This document shows, one piece after another, positions 8,848-18,450 of a DNA stretch of 64,000 nucleotides (position 1 is its first letter; every line of letters starts with the position of its first letter). Source of the stretch: DATAES01 sp963721305 (GTDB lineage Bacteria > Actinomycetota > Acidimicrobiia > Acidimicrobiales > JACDCH01); assembly GCA_963721305.1 (NCBI GenBank), contig CAVRIR010000002.1, positions 124,001 to 188,000 on the forward strand, written 5' to 3'. The notes beneath the pieces were generated by a model. It searched no databases, was not told where the DNA came from, and saw only the letters and a program-made list of their open reading frames with translations. The position numbers were made by a program, and so were the translations under genes.

Positions 8848-10128
8848 GTGAGGATGGAGTTCGAGACGGTCAACTTCTTCAGCGACCGATCGATCCAGGA
8901 CGATCCGTACCCGTACTTCGACTGGGTGCGCGAGCAGGGTCCGGTGTGGCAGGAGTCGCGGTACGGCGTCTACATGATCACCGGCCATCCCGAGGCGATG
9001 GCGGTGTACGGCGATCCCGCGACGTTCCAACCGCACGAGGAGCCGTCGGGGACGTTCTCGTCGTGCAACGCGGTGAGCGGCCCGTTCGTGAAGTTCTCCG
9101 AGCCCTTCGCGGGCGACGACATCAGCGACCTCATCATCCGGTACCGCCACGAGCTGCCGTTCAGCGACCAGTTGCCGTCGTTCGATCCGCCGAACCACAC
9201 CGCGCATCGACATCTCCTCATGCGTCTCATCACGCCGAAGCGCCTGCAGGAGAACGAAGCGTTCATGTGGACGTACGCGGACCGTCTGCTCGACCGGTTC
9301 GTCGAGCGGGGGTCGTGCGAGGTCGTCGGTGAGTACGCGGAGGCGTTCACCCTGACCGTCATCGCCGACCTCGAGGGTGTGCCCGAGTCCGACCACTCGC
9401 TGTTCCGTGACCGCCTGTCCACCGTGCACGAGGCCATGGAGCACAAGCCGCTCGAGTTCCTCTACGAGCGGTTCACCGAGTACATCGAGGATCGCCGCCG
9501 CGAGCCGCGCAACGACATCCTCACCGGACTCGCCACCGCGACGTTCCCCGACGGGTCGACGCCCGAGGTGAACGACGCCGCGTTGATCGCCGCAAACCTC
9601 TTCGCCGGCGGCCAGGAGACGACGGTGCGGTTGCTGTCGTTCACGTTGCGGATGCTGGGCGAGCGCCCGGACCTTCAGAAGCTCGTGCGCGACGACCGCG
9701 ACCGCATCCCCAACTTCATCGAGGAGACGCTTCGACTCGAGAGCCCGCTGCGGACACAGTTCCGCATGGCGCGCGTGCAGACGAATCTCGCCGGTGTCGA
9801 CATCCCCGCAGGCGGCACGGTCATGCTCATCCCCGGGGCCTGCAACCGCGACCCGCGCCTGTTCGACGATCCGCACGAGTTCGACATCGAGCGAGCGAAC
9901 GCACGGCAGCACATCGCCTTCGGGCACGGCATCCACACGTGCGCCGGCGCGCCGCTCGCACGAGCGGAGGGCAAGGTCACGATCAACCGGTTCCTCGACC
10001 GCACCGACGACATCAGGATCTCGGAGGAGGACCACGGTCCCACCGGCGACCGGCACTACGACTACCTCCCGACGTTCTTCCTGCGCGGCCTGAAGCGCCT
10101 CCAGATCGAGTTCACGCCCACCGGCTGA
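8848..10128 (+). CDS. Cytochrome P450
   Basis: The protein is about 426 residues, normal for soluble bacterial P450s. The I-helix oxygen-binding segment is FAGGQETTVR, with Gln in place of the more usual acidic or Asn residue. The K-helix ExxR is EETLR, and the heme loop is FGHGIHTCAG with the axial Cys at about 365. It would mono-oxygenate a lipophilic substrate using electrons from the ferredoxin at 8600-8809. Two starts are possible: GTG at 8848, or ATG at 8854 with GAGG six bases upstream; the ATG is slightly better. The gene ends just before a large hairpin. Confidence 0.92.
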   Translation: MRMEFETVNFFSDRSIQDDPYPYFDWVREQGPVWQESRYGVYMITGHPEAMAVYGDPATFQPHEEPSGTFSSCNAVSGPFVKFSEPFAGDDISDLIIRYRHELPFSDQLPSFDPPNHTAHRHLLMRLITPKRLQENEAFMWTYADRLLDRFVERGSCEVVGEYAEAFTLTVIADLEGVPESDHSLFRDRLSTVHEAMEHKPLEFLYERFTEYIEDRRREPRNDILTGLATATFPDGSTPEVNDAALIAANLFAGGQETTVRLLSFTLRMLGERPDLQKLVRDDRDRIPNFIEETLRLESPLRTQFRMARVQTNLAGVDIPAGGTVMLIPGACNRDPRLFDDPHEFDIERANARQHIAFGHGIHTCAGAPLARAEGKVTINRFLDRTDDIRISEEDHGPTGDRHYDYLPTFFLRGLKRLQIEFTPTG

Positions 10129-10140
10129 GGCGATTCCCCC

Positions 10141-10188
10141 GTTCTGGCGTCAGATCCGGCGGATATCCGCCGCTCGTGACGCCAGAAC
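10141..10188. repeat. Long nested palindrome between P450 and dioxygenase genes
   Basis: Outer arms GTTCTGGCGTCA (10141-10152) and TGACGCCAGAAC (10177-10188) are perfectly complementary. Inside them is a second perfect 16-base palindrome, 10157-10172, centred on GGATATCC. As RNA it would form a strong stem after the P450 stop at 10128, but no T-tract follows. It may be a terminator, a REP-like element, or an operator for the dioxygenase that starts at 10215. Confidence 0.75.
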
Positions 10189-10214
10189 GAGCTGGTCTGG
10201 CAGAATTCGTGGTG

Positions 10215-11237
10215 ATGACCAGTACGCCGCGGATCCTCGAGCCGCAATGCGAGTGGACGTCGACCGACGTGGCCGACGAAGAGGCCTGGACCGAGCACCT
10301 GTCCGAGGTCGAGCAGGCCGAGCTGGACGCGGCGTTGCGTCATGCGCTGGCGAAGAGCGACGACGTGCTCGCGATCGAGCGCGGGGACTTTCCGCTCCCC
10401 ACGCTCGACGCCCGCCTGAACGGCATCGCGGACGAGCTCATCAACGGGCGCGGCTTCGTCCGGCTCCGGGGGGTCGATCGGGACTCGTACTCGCAGACGG
10501 AGATGGAGCTCATCTACTGGGGCATCGGCACGCACCTCGGGCTCCCGTGGCCACAGAACAAGTACGGGCACGTTCTCGGCGACGTCACCGATCAGGCGAA
10601 AGCAGCGAACGACCCGACGGCGCGTGGCAACGAGCTCGGTGGCGTCGCGCTGCCATTCCACTGCGACGGCTCCGACCTCGTCGGACTCATGTGCCTCGCC
10701 AACGGTCTCGAGGGCGGCCTGTCGGCGGTCGCCAACTCGGTTCGCATCCACAACCAGCTCGTCGTCGATCGACCGGATCTCGCCGCCGCGCTATACGAGC
10801 AGTTTCCGTACGACTTCCGTGGTGAGCAGGCCAACGAGGGCAAGCCCTACTACTCGTTGCCCGTGTTCACCGACTGGGACGGCCGGCTCTTCGTCCGCTG
10901 CATCCCGCCCTACATCTACGCATCACAGCGTCATGCCGACGCGCCGCGCCTCACCGAGGTGCAGAAGGAGGCGTTGGAAACCGTGGTGCGCATGGCGAAC
11001 GATCCGAGGAACCACGTACTGATGGAGCTGTTGCCCGGCGACATGCAGTTCATCAACAACTATCACGTGCTCCACGGTCGCACGGCGTACGAGGACGACC
11101 GCGGCACCGGCCGCATCCGCCATCTGAAGCGGCTGTGGCTCGAGACGACGATCCTGCAGAGCCGTCCCGCGTACTTCGACAACAACCGGTCGCACTGGTC
11201 GGAGAAGCGCACCGCCAGCCGCATGCACGTCGGCTGA
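10215..11237 (+). CDS. TauD/TfdA-type Fe(II)/2-oxoglutarate-dependent dioxygenase
   Basis: This is 340 residues. The iron-binding facial triad is visible: H149 and D151 in PFHCDGSD, and the distal His at about 287 in YHVLHGRTAYED, followed by the 2-oxoglutarate Arg in RIRHLKRLWLE. Family members hydroxylate an unactivated carbon with O2 and 2-oxoglutarate, often releasing sulfite, a phenol or an amine. The substrate here is unknown. The ATG at 10215 begins the conserved protein; an open frame continues upstream through the hairpin and P450 end but is not coding. The gene converges on the metallo-beta-lactamase gene, 24 bases away. Confidence 0.88.
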   Translation: MTSTPRILEPQCEWTSTDVADEEAWTEHLSEVEQAELDAALRHALAKSDDVLAIERGDFPLPTLDARLNGIADELINGRGFVRLRGVDRDSYSQTEMELIYWGIGTHLGLPWPQNKYGHVLGDVTDQAKAANDPTARGNELGGVALPFHCDGSDLVGLMCLANGLEGGLSAVANSVRIHNQLVVDRPDLAAALYEQFPYDFRGEQANEGKPYYSLPVFTDWDGRLFVRCIPPYIYASQRHADAPRLTEVQKEALETVVRMANDPRNHVLMELLPGDMQFINNYHVLHGRTAYEDDRGTGRIRHLKRLWLETTILQSRPAYFDNNRSHWSEKRTASRMHVG

Positions 11238-11261
11238 TCGCCGGCGAATCAACCCGCGCAG

Positions 11262-12146
11262 TCAAGCGTTCTCGGGGACGAAACGCCACGCCTCCTCGAA
11301 GGGCACGATGCGCCCCACGGGTCGCGTCGGGAAGTGGGTGGCGAACACGAGCGCGCCAGACGTCGCCGCTTCGTCGAGCATGCGCCGGCGCGTGACCCGA
11401 GCCTCGTCCGGATCGCTGTCGCCGAGCTCCGCCCATGACGGAACCGCGCACTGGACCGGATGGTGGAAGAAGTCGCCGGTCAACAACGCCGTCCGGTCGT
11501 CTGACTCGATCCAGACCGAGACATGACCGGGGGTGTGGCCGCTGCTCGGCGCCAGCCGCAGCCCTTCCCCGAGATCGGCGTCCTCGTCGACGATGTCGGC
11601 CAGTCCCGCGTCGAGGATCGGCTGGACCGACTGCGCGAGCACGTTCGCGTTGTCGTAACCGCCGGGATCGCGCAACCACGTGAGCGCGGCATCGGTGTAG
11701 AGGTGCCGAGCCCGCGTGAACGTCGGCTCCCACGCATCGTCGACGAACCGCGTGTCCCAACCCACGTGATCGGCATGCAGGTGCGTATGGACGACGAGGT
11801 CGACGTCATCCGCCGAGAACCCGGCCTCGGAGAAGCGAGCCCAGAACGGCCAGTGCTGGTCGTTCCAGAACGGCATGTCGAGCGTCTTGCCGTTCCCGAC
11901 GCACGGATCGACCACGATGGTGCGCGTCGGTGTCTCGACGACGAACGCCTGGATGCTCAGCCCGATGCAGCCCTGCTCGTCGGCGAACTCGGGGATCAAC
12001 CAGTCGTGCGCAGCAACTGCTTCCGCAGTCGCGTCGGGGAAGAACAACTCGGGCGGGATGTGGTCGGTCTGGTTCTCGAGCACGACGGTGACCCGTACGT
12101 CACCGATATCCCACGGCTTCCCGGTCACACCGGTTGCTTCACTCAT
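11262..12146 (-). CDS. Metallo-beta-lactamase-fold hydrolase
   Basis: This 294-residue protein has the dinuclear zinc motif HxHxDH at 122-127 (HTHLHADHVGWD). Later metal His segments are SSGHTPGHVSVW, LLTGDFFHHP and FATHFPTRPVGR. It resembles the lactonase/thioesterase-like branch rather than antibiotic beta-lactamases. No signal peptide is seen, so it is cytoplasmic. A lactone or thioester of the pathway substrate would fit. Its ATG overlaps the upstream SDR stop (ATGA), so the two are cotranscribed. Confidence 0.9.
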   Translation of the reverse strand: MSEATGVTGKPWDIGDVRVTVVLENQTDHIPPELFFPDATAEAVAAHDWLIPEFADEQGCIGLSIQAFVVETPTRTIVVDPCVGNGKTLDMPFWNDQHWPFWARFSEAGFSADDVDLVVHTHLHADHVGWDTRFVDDAWEPTFTRARHLYTDAALTWLRDPGGYDNANVLAQSVQPILDAGLADIVDEDADLGEGLRLAPSSGHTPGHVSVWIESDDRTALLTGDFFHHPVQCAVPSWAELGDSDPDEARVTRRRMLDEAATSGALVFATHFPTRPVGRIVPFEEAWRFVPENA

Positions 12147-12943
12147 GTGGACTGCTGTTCGGGCGGCCTCGCGGTCGCCATGATCAGCTTGGTCTGTGCG
12201 TAGGGCGGCCCGGCGGTGGTGCCGCCGTCGATCGGTAGGACGATGCCGGTCACCTGGGCGGCTCGGTTGCTGGCGAGGAACACGACTGCGTTCGCGACGT
12301 CCTCGGGCTGCGCTTCGCGCTCGAGGGGCTGCATGTACTTGAGCACGGGGCCCATGTCGTAGTTGGTGATGCCGGTGCGGATGTGTGCGGGCGTCAGGCA
12401 GTTGACCCGGATGCCGTACGGGGCGAGGTCGATGGCCATGCACTTGGTGGCATGGACGATCGCCGCCTTCGACGACCGGTACGAGATCATGCCGGCGCCC
12501 GCGTTGATCGCGGCAATGGATGCGTTGTTGATGATCGAGCCGCCGCCGTTGTGCTTCATGTAGCGCGCCGCGCGTTGGCTCCCGGCGATCACGCCGAAGA
12601 GGTTGACGCCCATGATGCGGGCGAAGTCCTCGAGGTCATCCGGCAGGAACCGCTTCAACGGACTACCGACGCCCGCGTTGTTGAACATGATGTGCAGGCC
12701 ACCGAAGCGCTCGACCGCGAAGTCGACCAACGCCTGCACCTGGTCGATGTCGCTCACGTCGGTCTGGTGGAACGCAGCGTCGTCGCCCAGGTCGGCGGCA
12801 ACCGCTTCGCCGCGCTCCGCATCGACATCGGCGATGACGACCTGCGCGCCTTCGGAGATCATCATCTCGGCCGTCGCCCGTCCGAGATCCCCCGCGCCGC
12901 CCGTCACGATCGCCACCTTGCCGGCGAGCTCGTCCGTCCTCAT
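12143..12943 (-). CDS. Short-chain dehydrogenase/reductase (classical SDR)
   Basis: This 266-residue Rossmann oxidoreductase has the cofactor motif TGGAGDLG at 14-21, the NNAG motif at 88-91, and the catalytic set S142, Y155 and K159 (MISYRSSKA). An Asp after beta-2 (VIADVDAERG) predicts NAD(H) preference. It would oxidise or reduce a secondary alcohol/ketone formed by the P450 or dioxygenase. The first Met in the conserved frame is at 12943. The frame extends farther upstream without similarity. It shares its upstream region, with a 34-base palindrome, with the divergent molybdenum hydroxylase gene. Confidence 0.93.
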   Translation of the reverse strand: MRTDELAGKVAIVTGGAGDLGRATAEMMISEGAQVVIADVDAERGEAVAADLGDDAAFHQTDVSDIDQVQALVDFAVERFGGLHIMFNNAGVGSPLKRFLPDDLEDFARIMGVNLFGVIAGSQRAARYMKHNGGGSIINNASIAAINAGAGMISYRSSKAAIVHATKCMAIDLAPYGIRVNCLTPAHIRTGITNYDMGPVLKYMQPLEREAQPEDVANAVVFLASNRAAQVTGIVLPIDGGTTAGPPYAQTKLIMATARPPEQQST

Positions 12944-13040
12944 GCGCCGCACCCTACGGTTCCCGAGTGCGTCGCACGTGCAATCACTCGTCACGACGAC
13001 AACCCATCACGCGTGCGACGTCCCGCGGCTTGGCGCGTCC

Positions 13041-13074
13041 ACATATTGGTGCCATAGTACTGGCACGAATATGT
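13041..13074. promoter_or_regulatory. 34-base near-perfect palindrome, candidate operator
   Basis: The outer arms ACATATT and AATATGT and the inner arms GTGCCA and TGGCAC are symmetric around a six-base centre. One unpaired G lies between outer and inner arm on each side. It sits 23 bases before the GTG at 13097 and about 100 bases before the divergent SDR start, where one bound repressor could control both. The TetR gene at 16601-17257, at the end of the plus-strand operon, is the obvious candidate. Confidence 0.75.
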
Positions 13075-13096
13075 CGGGGTCGTGGGGGGTCCACGC

Positions 13097-15425
13097 GTGA
13101 CTGCGGGCCGGTACGTCGGAGCGCGGGTCAACCGCGTCGAGGATGCGCGGCTCGTCAGCGGCCACGGTGTCTACGTCGACAACATCGCGCTGCCCGGGTT
13201 GCTGCACGCCCGGTTCGTGCGCAGCCCGTTCCCCCGCGCCCGGATCCGATCGATCGACACGTCCGAGGCGCTCACGTTGCCGGGTGTGCGATTCGTGTTC
13301 ACCGCGAAGGATCTGAACCCGCACGTCAAGGAGCAGTGGCACACCGCGACGGGCGAGCTGAGCCCGGAGACGCCGCGGCCACCGCTCGCGGAGGACGAAG
13401 TGCGGTTCGCAGGCGATGCCGTCGCGCTCGTCGTCGCGGAGAGCGCCGCACTCGCGGCCGACGCGGCCGACGTCGTGGACGTGGACTTCGACCCGCTCCC
13501 CGCGGTCGTCGACTACATGACCGCGGAAGCCGCCGGCGGGGCCGGCACGCTCGTGCACGAGGCGCATGGCTCGAACGTCGTGGGCGAGATCCCCGGCCTT
13601 CCCGAGTCGTCACTGTCGGACATCTACGACAACGCAGCACACGTGGTCCGCGAGACCGTCTACCAACAGGCGTGCGCGGCCGCACCGATGGAAGGACGGG
13701 CGCTGCTCGTCGACTGGGCGCCCGCCGCCGGCGAGTTGACGATCTACGTGTCGACGCAGGTGCCCCACGAGGTCCGCTCGTTCTGCTCGCGCCTGCTCGG
13801 GATCCCGGAGCACTGCATCCGCGTCATCGCCCGTGACACCGGCGGCGGTTTCGGCCAGAAGGTGATGGTCCAGCGCGACGAGATGTGCATCATGCTGGCG
13901 GCGTCGAGAGTCGGCGGGCCGCTCAAGTGGGTCGAGGAGCGACGCGAGAACCTGCTTTCCGCCGGCAAGTCGCGCCACGAGCACGGTGTCGCGACGATGG
14001 CCTTCGACGACGACGGCCACATCACGGCCGCGTACATCGACTTCGTGCAGGACTGCGGCGCGTATCCCACTCCCTGGCCGGTCGGAACGGCGGCCGCCAC
14101 CGGACTGCTGTTCCCCGGCCCGTATCGCGTTCCCAGCGCGGGGTTCAACACCAAGACGATCTACACGAACACGGTGGGACGCACCGCGTACCGCGGCCCT
14201 TGGCAGTTCGAGTCGCTGGCGCGCGAGGTCCTGCTCGACATCGCCGCGCGCCGCATGGACATCGATCCGATCGAGCTGCGACGGCGCAACGTCCTCGGCC
14301 GCGACGACCTCCCGTATGCGAACCCGAACGGGATGACCTACGACAGCATCTCGCCGGCGGAGACGTTGGAGCAGGCGCTCGAGATCCTCGACTACGACAG
14401 CTTCCGCGCCGAGCAGGCAGCCGCCCGAGCCGAAGGCCGCTACCTCGGTGTCGGCATGGCGAACTACGTCGAGCCCTCGACTCCGGGCTACGGCACGTAC
14501 GGAACCGAAGCGGCGACGATCCGCATCGAGCCGTCCGGCAAGATCAACGTCTACATCGCGGGTGGGTCGAGCGGGAACAGCCTCGAGACGACCGTGGTGC
14601 AGCTCGCCGCCGACGCGCTCGGCGCGCGCATCGAGGACGTTCACACGATCCAGGGCGACACCGCGGTCACGAGTTACGGCGGTGGTACGGGCGGCAGCCG
14701 GAGCGGGTCGATGACCGCAGGCGCCGTCCGAGACACAGCGACGATCCTGCGCGAGCGCATCTGTTCGATCGCGGCGCACAAGCTCGAGGCCGCGGTCGAG
14801 GACATCGAGCTGGTCGACAGCCGAGCCATCGTGCGCGGCTCACCGGCGGCCGGCATCTCCCTCGGCGAGATCGCGCGGGCTGCCTACTTCGAACCTCACT
14901 CGCTGCCACCCGACACTCCCCCAGGCCTCGAAGCGAGTGCCGCGCTACGCCGCCGCCAGCGGAGTCATCTGGGTCAACGCCACCCACGTGTGCACGTGTG
15001 AGGTCGACATCGAGACCGGCCGGGTGAAGCTCCTGCGCTACATCGTGAGCGAGGACTGCGGGCCGATGATCAACCCCGACATCGTCGAGGGCCAGATCGC
15101 GGGCGGCGTCGCGCAAGGCATCGGCAACGCGCTCTACGAACACCTCGCTTGTGACGAAGAGGGAAACCCGCTCGCGACCACGCTGATGGACTACCTCGTG
15201 CCGAGCGCCGTCGAGATCCCAGCGATCGAGTACGGCCACATCGAAACACCCAGCCCCGGCCCCGGCGGGTTCAAGGGTGTGGGCGAAGGCGGTGCGATCG
15301 GCGCGCCGCCCACGGTCGTGAACGCGGTTGCCGACGCGCTCGCGCCTTTCGGCGTGAACCTGACGCGCTTGCCGATCACTCCCGAACGGATCGTTGCACT
15401 ACTGAAAGAGGCAGGACATGGCTGA
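13097..15425 (+). CDS. Xanthine dehydrogenase/CO dehydrogenase-family molybdenum hydroxylase large subunit (frameshifted)
   Basis: The molybdopterin-binding subunit hydroxylates a carbon with water-derived oxygen. The N-terminal a/b-hammerhead begins VNRVEDARLVSGHGVYVDNI. The Mo-cofactor segments DTGGGFGQK and TAYRGPWQFE follow, and the essential Glu lies in GEGGAIGAPPTVVNAVADAL near the C-terminus. The frame breaks near 14935-14945 (PGLEASA, then RYAAASGVIWVNAT), consistent with one inserted base. The GTG at 13097 has a G-rich Shine-Dalgarno and begins at the conserved region. No small FeS subunit or FAD subunit is nearby, which is unusual. The stop overlaps the P450 start at 15418. Confidence 0.85.
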
Positions 15426-16604
15426 CGTGTACTACGACCCCTACGACGTCGACATCTACGCCGACCCGTATCCCGTGTACGCGCGTCTGCGCGAGGAAGC
15501 GCCGCTCTACTACAACGAGCCGTACGACTTCTGGGCCGTGAGTCGGTGGACCGATGTCGAGCGCGGGCTGGTCGATGCGAAGCGCTTCATCTCGGGACGG
15601 GGCGGGATCCTCGAGCTCATCAAGGCCGGCATCGAGATGCCACCAGGGACGCTCATCTTCGAAGACCCGCCGGTCCACACGATCCACCGCAGCCTGCTCT
15701 CACGCGTGTTCACCCCGCGCCGGGTGTCCGCGCTCGAGCCGAAGATCCGGGAGTTCTGCGCGCACAGCCTCGATCCCCTCGTCGGCTCCGACGGCTTCGA
15801 CTTCATCGCCGACCTCGGCGCACAGATGCCCATGCGGGTCATCGGGATGCTCTTCGGCATTCCGGAAGCCGATCTGGTGGCGGTGCGCGAAGGCGCCGAC
15901 GCGAAGCTGCGCACGCAAGGCGGGCCAGCCGATGACCGTTGGAGACAACCCGTCCTTCGGCAGCGAGATGTACGCCGACTACATCGACTGGCGGATGGAG
16001 CACCCGTCCGACGACCTGATGAGCGACCTGTTGCAGACGGAGTTCGAAGACGAGAACGGCGTCACGCGCACACTGACCCGCGATGAAGCGCTGCTGTACA
16101 CCACGGTCGTCACGGGCGCGGGCAACGAGACGACGACCCGACTGATCGGATGGGCCGGCAAGGTGCTCGGCGACCATCCCGACCAGCGCCGCAAGGTCGT
16201 CGAGGACCGTTCGCTCATCAACAACACGATCGAAGAGCTCCTGCGCTACGAACCTCCCGGGCCGGCCGATCGGGCGCTACCTGCCGGAGGACGTCGAGCT
16301 CTACGGACAGACGATTCCCGCGGGCAGCGCCATGATGTTCATCGTCGCCTCGGCCAACCGCGACTGACCGCGCTTCGACAACGCGGACCAGTTCGACATC
16401 ACTCGCGACATGGGCCAGCACCTGACGTTCGGGTACGGCATCCACTTCTGCCTCGGCGCCGCGCTGGCGCGACTCGAAGGCCGCATCGCACTCGACGAGG
16501 TGCTCAACCGGTTCCCGGAGTGGGAGGTCGACACCGATGGGGCCAAGCTGGCATCGACGTCGACGGTGCGAGGGTGGGAGACGCTTCCGGTCTCCGTGCC
16601 GTGA
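15418..16604 (+). pseudogene. Cytochrome P450 with two frameshifts and an in-frame stop
   Basis: The pieces form a full-length P450 in three frames. The N-terminus is MADVYYDPYDVDIYADPYPV. The middle has the I-helix TGAGNETTTR and ExxR EELLR. The C-terminus has the heme loop FGYGIHFCLGAALARLEG. Breaks fall near 15920 and 16260, and a TGA at 16366-16368 replaces the codon after NRD in the conserved NRDxxRF segment. The alignment length is otherwise preserved there, so the TGA could be a nonsense change or two compensating indels. Either the gene is decayed or the consensus is poor. It is cotranscribed with the molybdenum hydroxylase and the TetR gene. Confidence 0.8.
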
Positions 16605-17257
16605 CGGAAGCCGCGCCGGCACCCGCTCGCCGGCGCTACGACAACACGTTGCGGCGCGAACGTGCCGCGCAGACTCGTGACCGGATCGTCCTCGCAGGCG
16701 CCGAGCTCCTGCAGGACTCGTCCATCCGCGACTGGCGAGCCATCACGGTCCGCGGCGTCGCCGAGCGGGCCGGCGTCAACGAGCGCACGGTGTTCCGGCA
16801 CTTCGCCAACGAGCGCGCGCTGCGCGACGCGGTCATGCGCCGGCTCGAGGAGCGATCCGGCATCGAGCTGTCCGACCTGCGGCTGCAGGACATCGGCGCC
16901 GCAACGGTCGCGATCCTCGAACAGGTGGCCTCACATCCGCTCGATGCCCGACCGGCGCTCGATCCCACCCTGGCCGACGCCAACCGGCGGCTGCACGAAG
17001 CGCTCGTCCACGCGGTCGAGGACGCGACGGCACGGTGGTCGTCCGCTGACCGCACGCTTGCGGCGGCGATGTTCAGCGTCCTGTGGGCGGTGTCGTCCTA
17101 CGAACGATTGGTCGTCGACTGGCAGCTCGACCATGACGAGGCCATCCGCGGCATCACGTGGGTCATCGAGATCATCGAGCGGTCCATCCTCGACGGACGT
17201 CGACCGCGCCGCAAGACGGCCGCCATGCGCAAGAGGCGAACGAGTGGCGTGAGCTGA
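16601..17257 (+). CDS. TetR/AcrR family transcriptional regulator
   Basis: This is 218 residues. The N-terminal helix-turn-helix lies at about 30-75 (ITVRGVAERAGVNERTVFRH then FANERALRDAV). The ligand domain is divergent, as usual. The GTG at 16601 overlaps the P450 stop (GTGA), so the regulator is the last gene of the hydroxylase-P450 operon. Local TetR regulators usually repress their own operon, here probably through the palindrome at 13041-13074. The inducer is unknown. Confidence 0.92.
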   Translation: MTEAAPAPARRRYDNTLRRERAAQTRDRIVLAGAELLQDSSIRDWRAITVRGVAERAGVNERTVFRHFANERALRDAVMRRLEERSGIELSDLRLQDIGAATVAILEQVASHPLDARPALDPTLADANRRLHEALVHAVEDATARWSSADRTLAAAMFSVLWAVSSYERLVVDWQLDHDEAIRGITWVIEIIERSILDGRRPRRKTAAMRKRRTSGVS

Positions 17258-17266
17258 CCTGAACCG

Positions 17267-18391
17267 TCAGCTCGACGGCTGCGGCTTCGATGTCAGCTCG
17301 ACCGGCAGGTACTCGGGATCGTCCTCCGACAGCATGCTGAAGCGCCACTTGCAGCACACGTCGTCAGGATCCTTGCGCGGCGGGATCGCGAGGATCTCGA
17401 CCTTCATGTTGGGGTTGTACATCTTCGTCGTGACGATCATCGACTTCGGACATGTCGAGTGGCAGTTCTTCTCGAGGATGTCCGGCCGTCCCATCGCCTC
17501 CCACTGATCGACGGCAACGCAGCGGTTGAAGGTCATGATGCCGACGTCCGGCTCGGGCATCTCGAAGGACAGATCGAACGCCTTGCCCGGAAGCGCGGTC
17601 GCGTCGACCTGCAGATCCTTCATCCAGTCCTCGATGGTGTTGCCGTCGATGCCGATGTACTCGGCCTTGAGCTTCTTCGCGCTCGGAAGGACCGTGTCGC
17701 CCCACAGCGTGTACTGGATGTCGAACATCGTGTCGAGGCTGTAGCGAACCGTGATCTGCGTCGCCCACGCCTCGATGCACTGCAACAGGAACTCGTGGCC
17801 TCCGAGGAACCACTTCACGAGTTGTTCCTTCGAGAGCTCGCCGGCGTTCGCATCCGGTGTGAACAGCGCCCGTGTAGGTCACGCGTGTCGTCGGTCGTTG
17901 GTCCTCCGGAACCCGCTGGTTCGGATCCTCGTACGCGGCGATCGGCAGGAAGGAACTCGGTCCGCATGCGCTCGATCTCGGGCGCGACCTGGTCGTTCCA
18001 TGCCGTCCACTCGATCTCCGCCATGGTGTCGGCGCCGTAGCGCTTCGCGACCTCCGTCCGCCCACGCGTCGACGCACAGCTGCAGGTAGCGCTCGCTCCA
18101 CGGCAGGAAGCGCGTGGCGAGCGCTTCTCTCGAGAAGTCGGTGAACCGCAGGTCCGCACGGTAGGGGCCGCTGTAGTCCGGCAGCTCCGCACGCGAATCG
18201 ACGTCGAGCTGCTGACGGATGTCGAGATTGGTCTTCGGATAGGTGACGGCGTCGTCGACACGCGAGAACTTCGGGTAGTTGACGAGGTCGACGCCGAGCA
18301 TCAGCACGAAGTCGTCAGCGACCACGCCCTCGTCCAGATGCGCACCGGGCTTGCGAATCTCGAGGAACTCGTCGAACTGAGCGTCGGTCAC
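17267..18391 (-). CDS. Uncharacterised protein with two tandem related domains, frameshifted
   Basis: I cannot assign a function. The reconstructed protein is about 370 residues with an internal duplication. The segment with LPWSERYLQLCVDAW, KRYGADTM and WNDQVAPEIERMR is echoed about 130 residues later by LGGHEFLLQCIEAW, VRYSLDTM and WGDTVLPSAKKLK. Both fit a SxExL...W...RY..DTM...W.D.V.P pattern, similar to DUF6125-like proteins. A Cys-rich stretch (KNCHSTCPKS, DVCCKWRF) follows in the C-terminal half. Breaks fall near 18065, 17945 and 17872. The GTG start at 18391 has GGGGAG eight bases upstream. It converges on the TetR gene. Confidence 0.65.
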
Positions 18392-18450
18392 GTCGTCTCC
18401 CCTCGCGGCCTGATCGATCTGTACGCGAGGATAGCTGAGCTCCTCGCTGC

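Noticed and set aside
11262..12146. Antibiotic-resistance beta-lactamase
   Set aside because: The fold motif is present, but there is no signal peptide, and the context is catabolic; a lactonase or thioesterase role is more likely.
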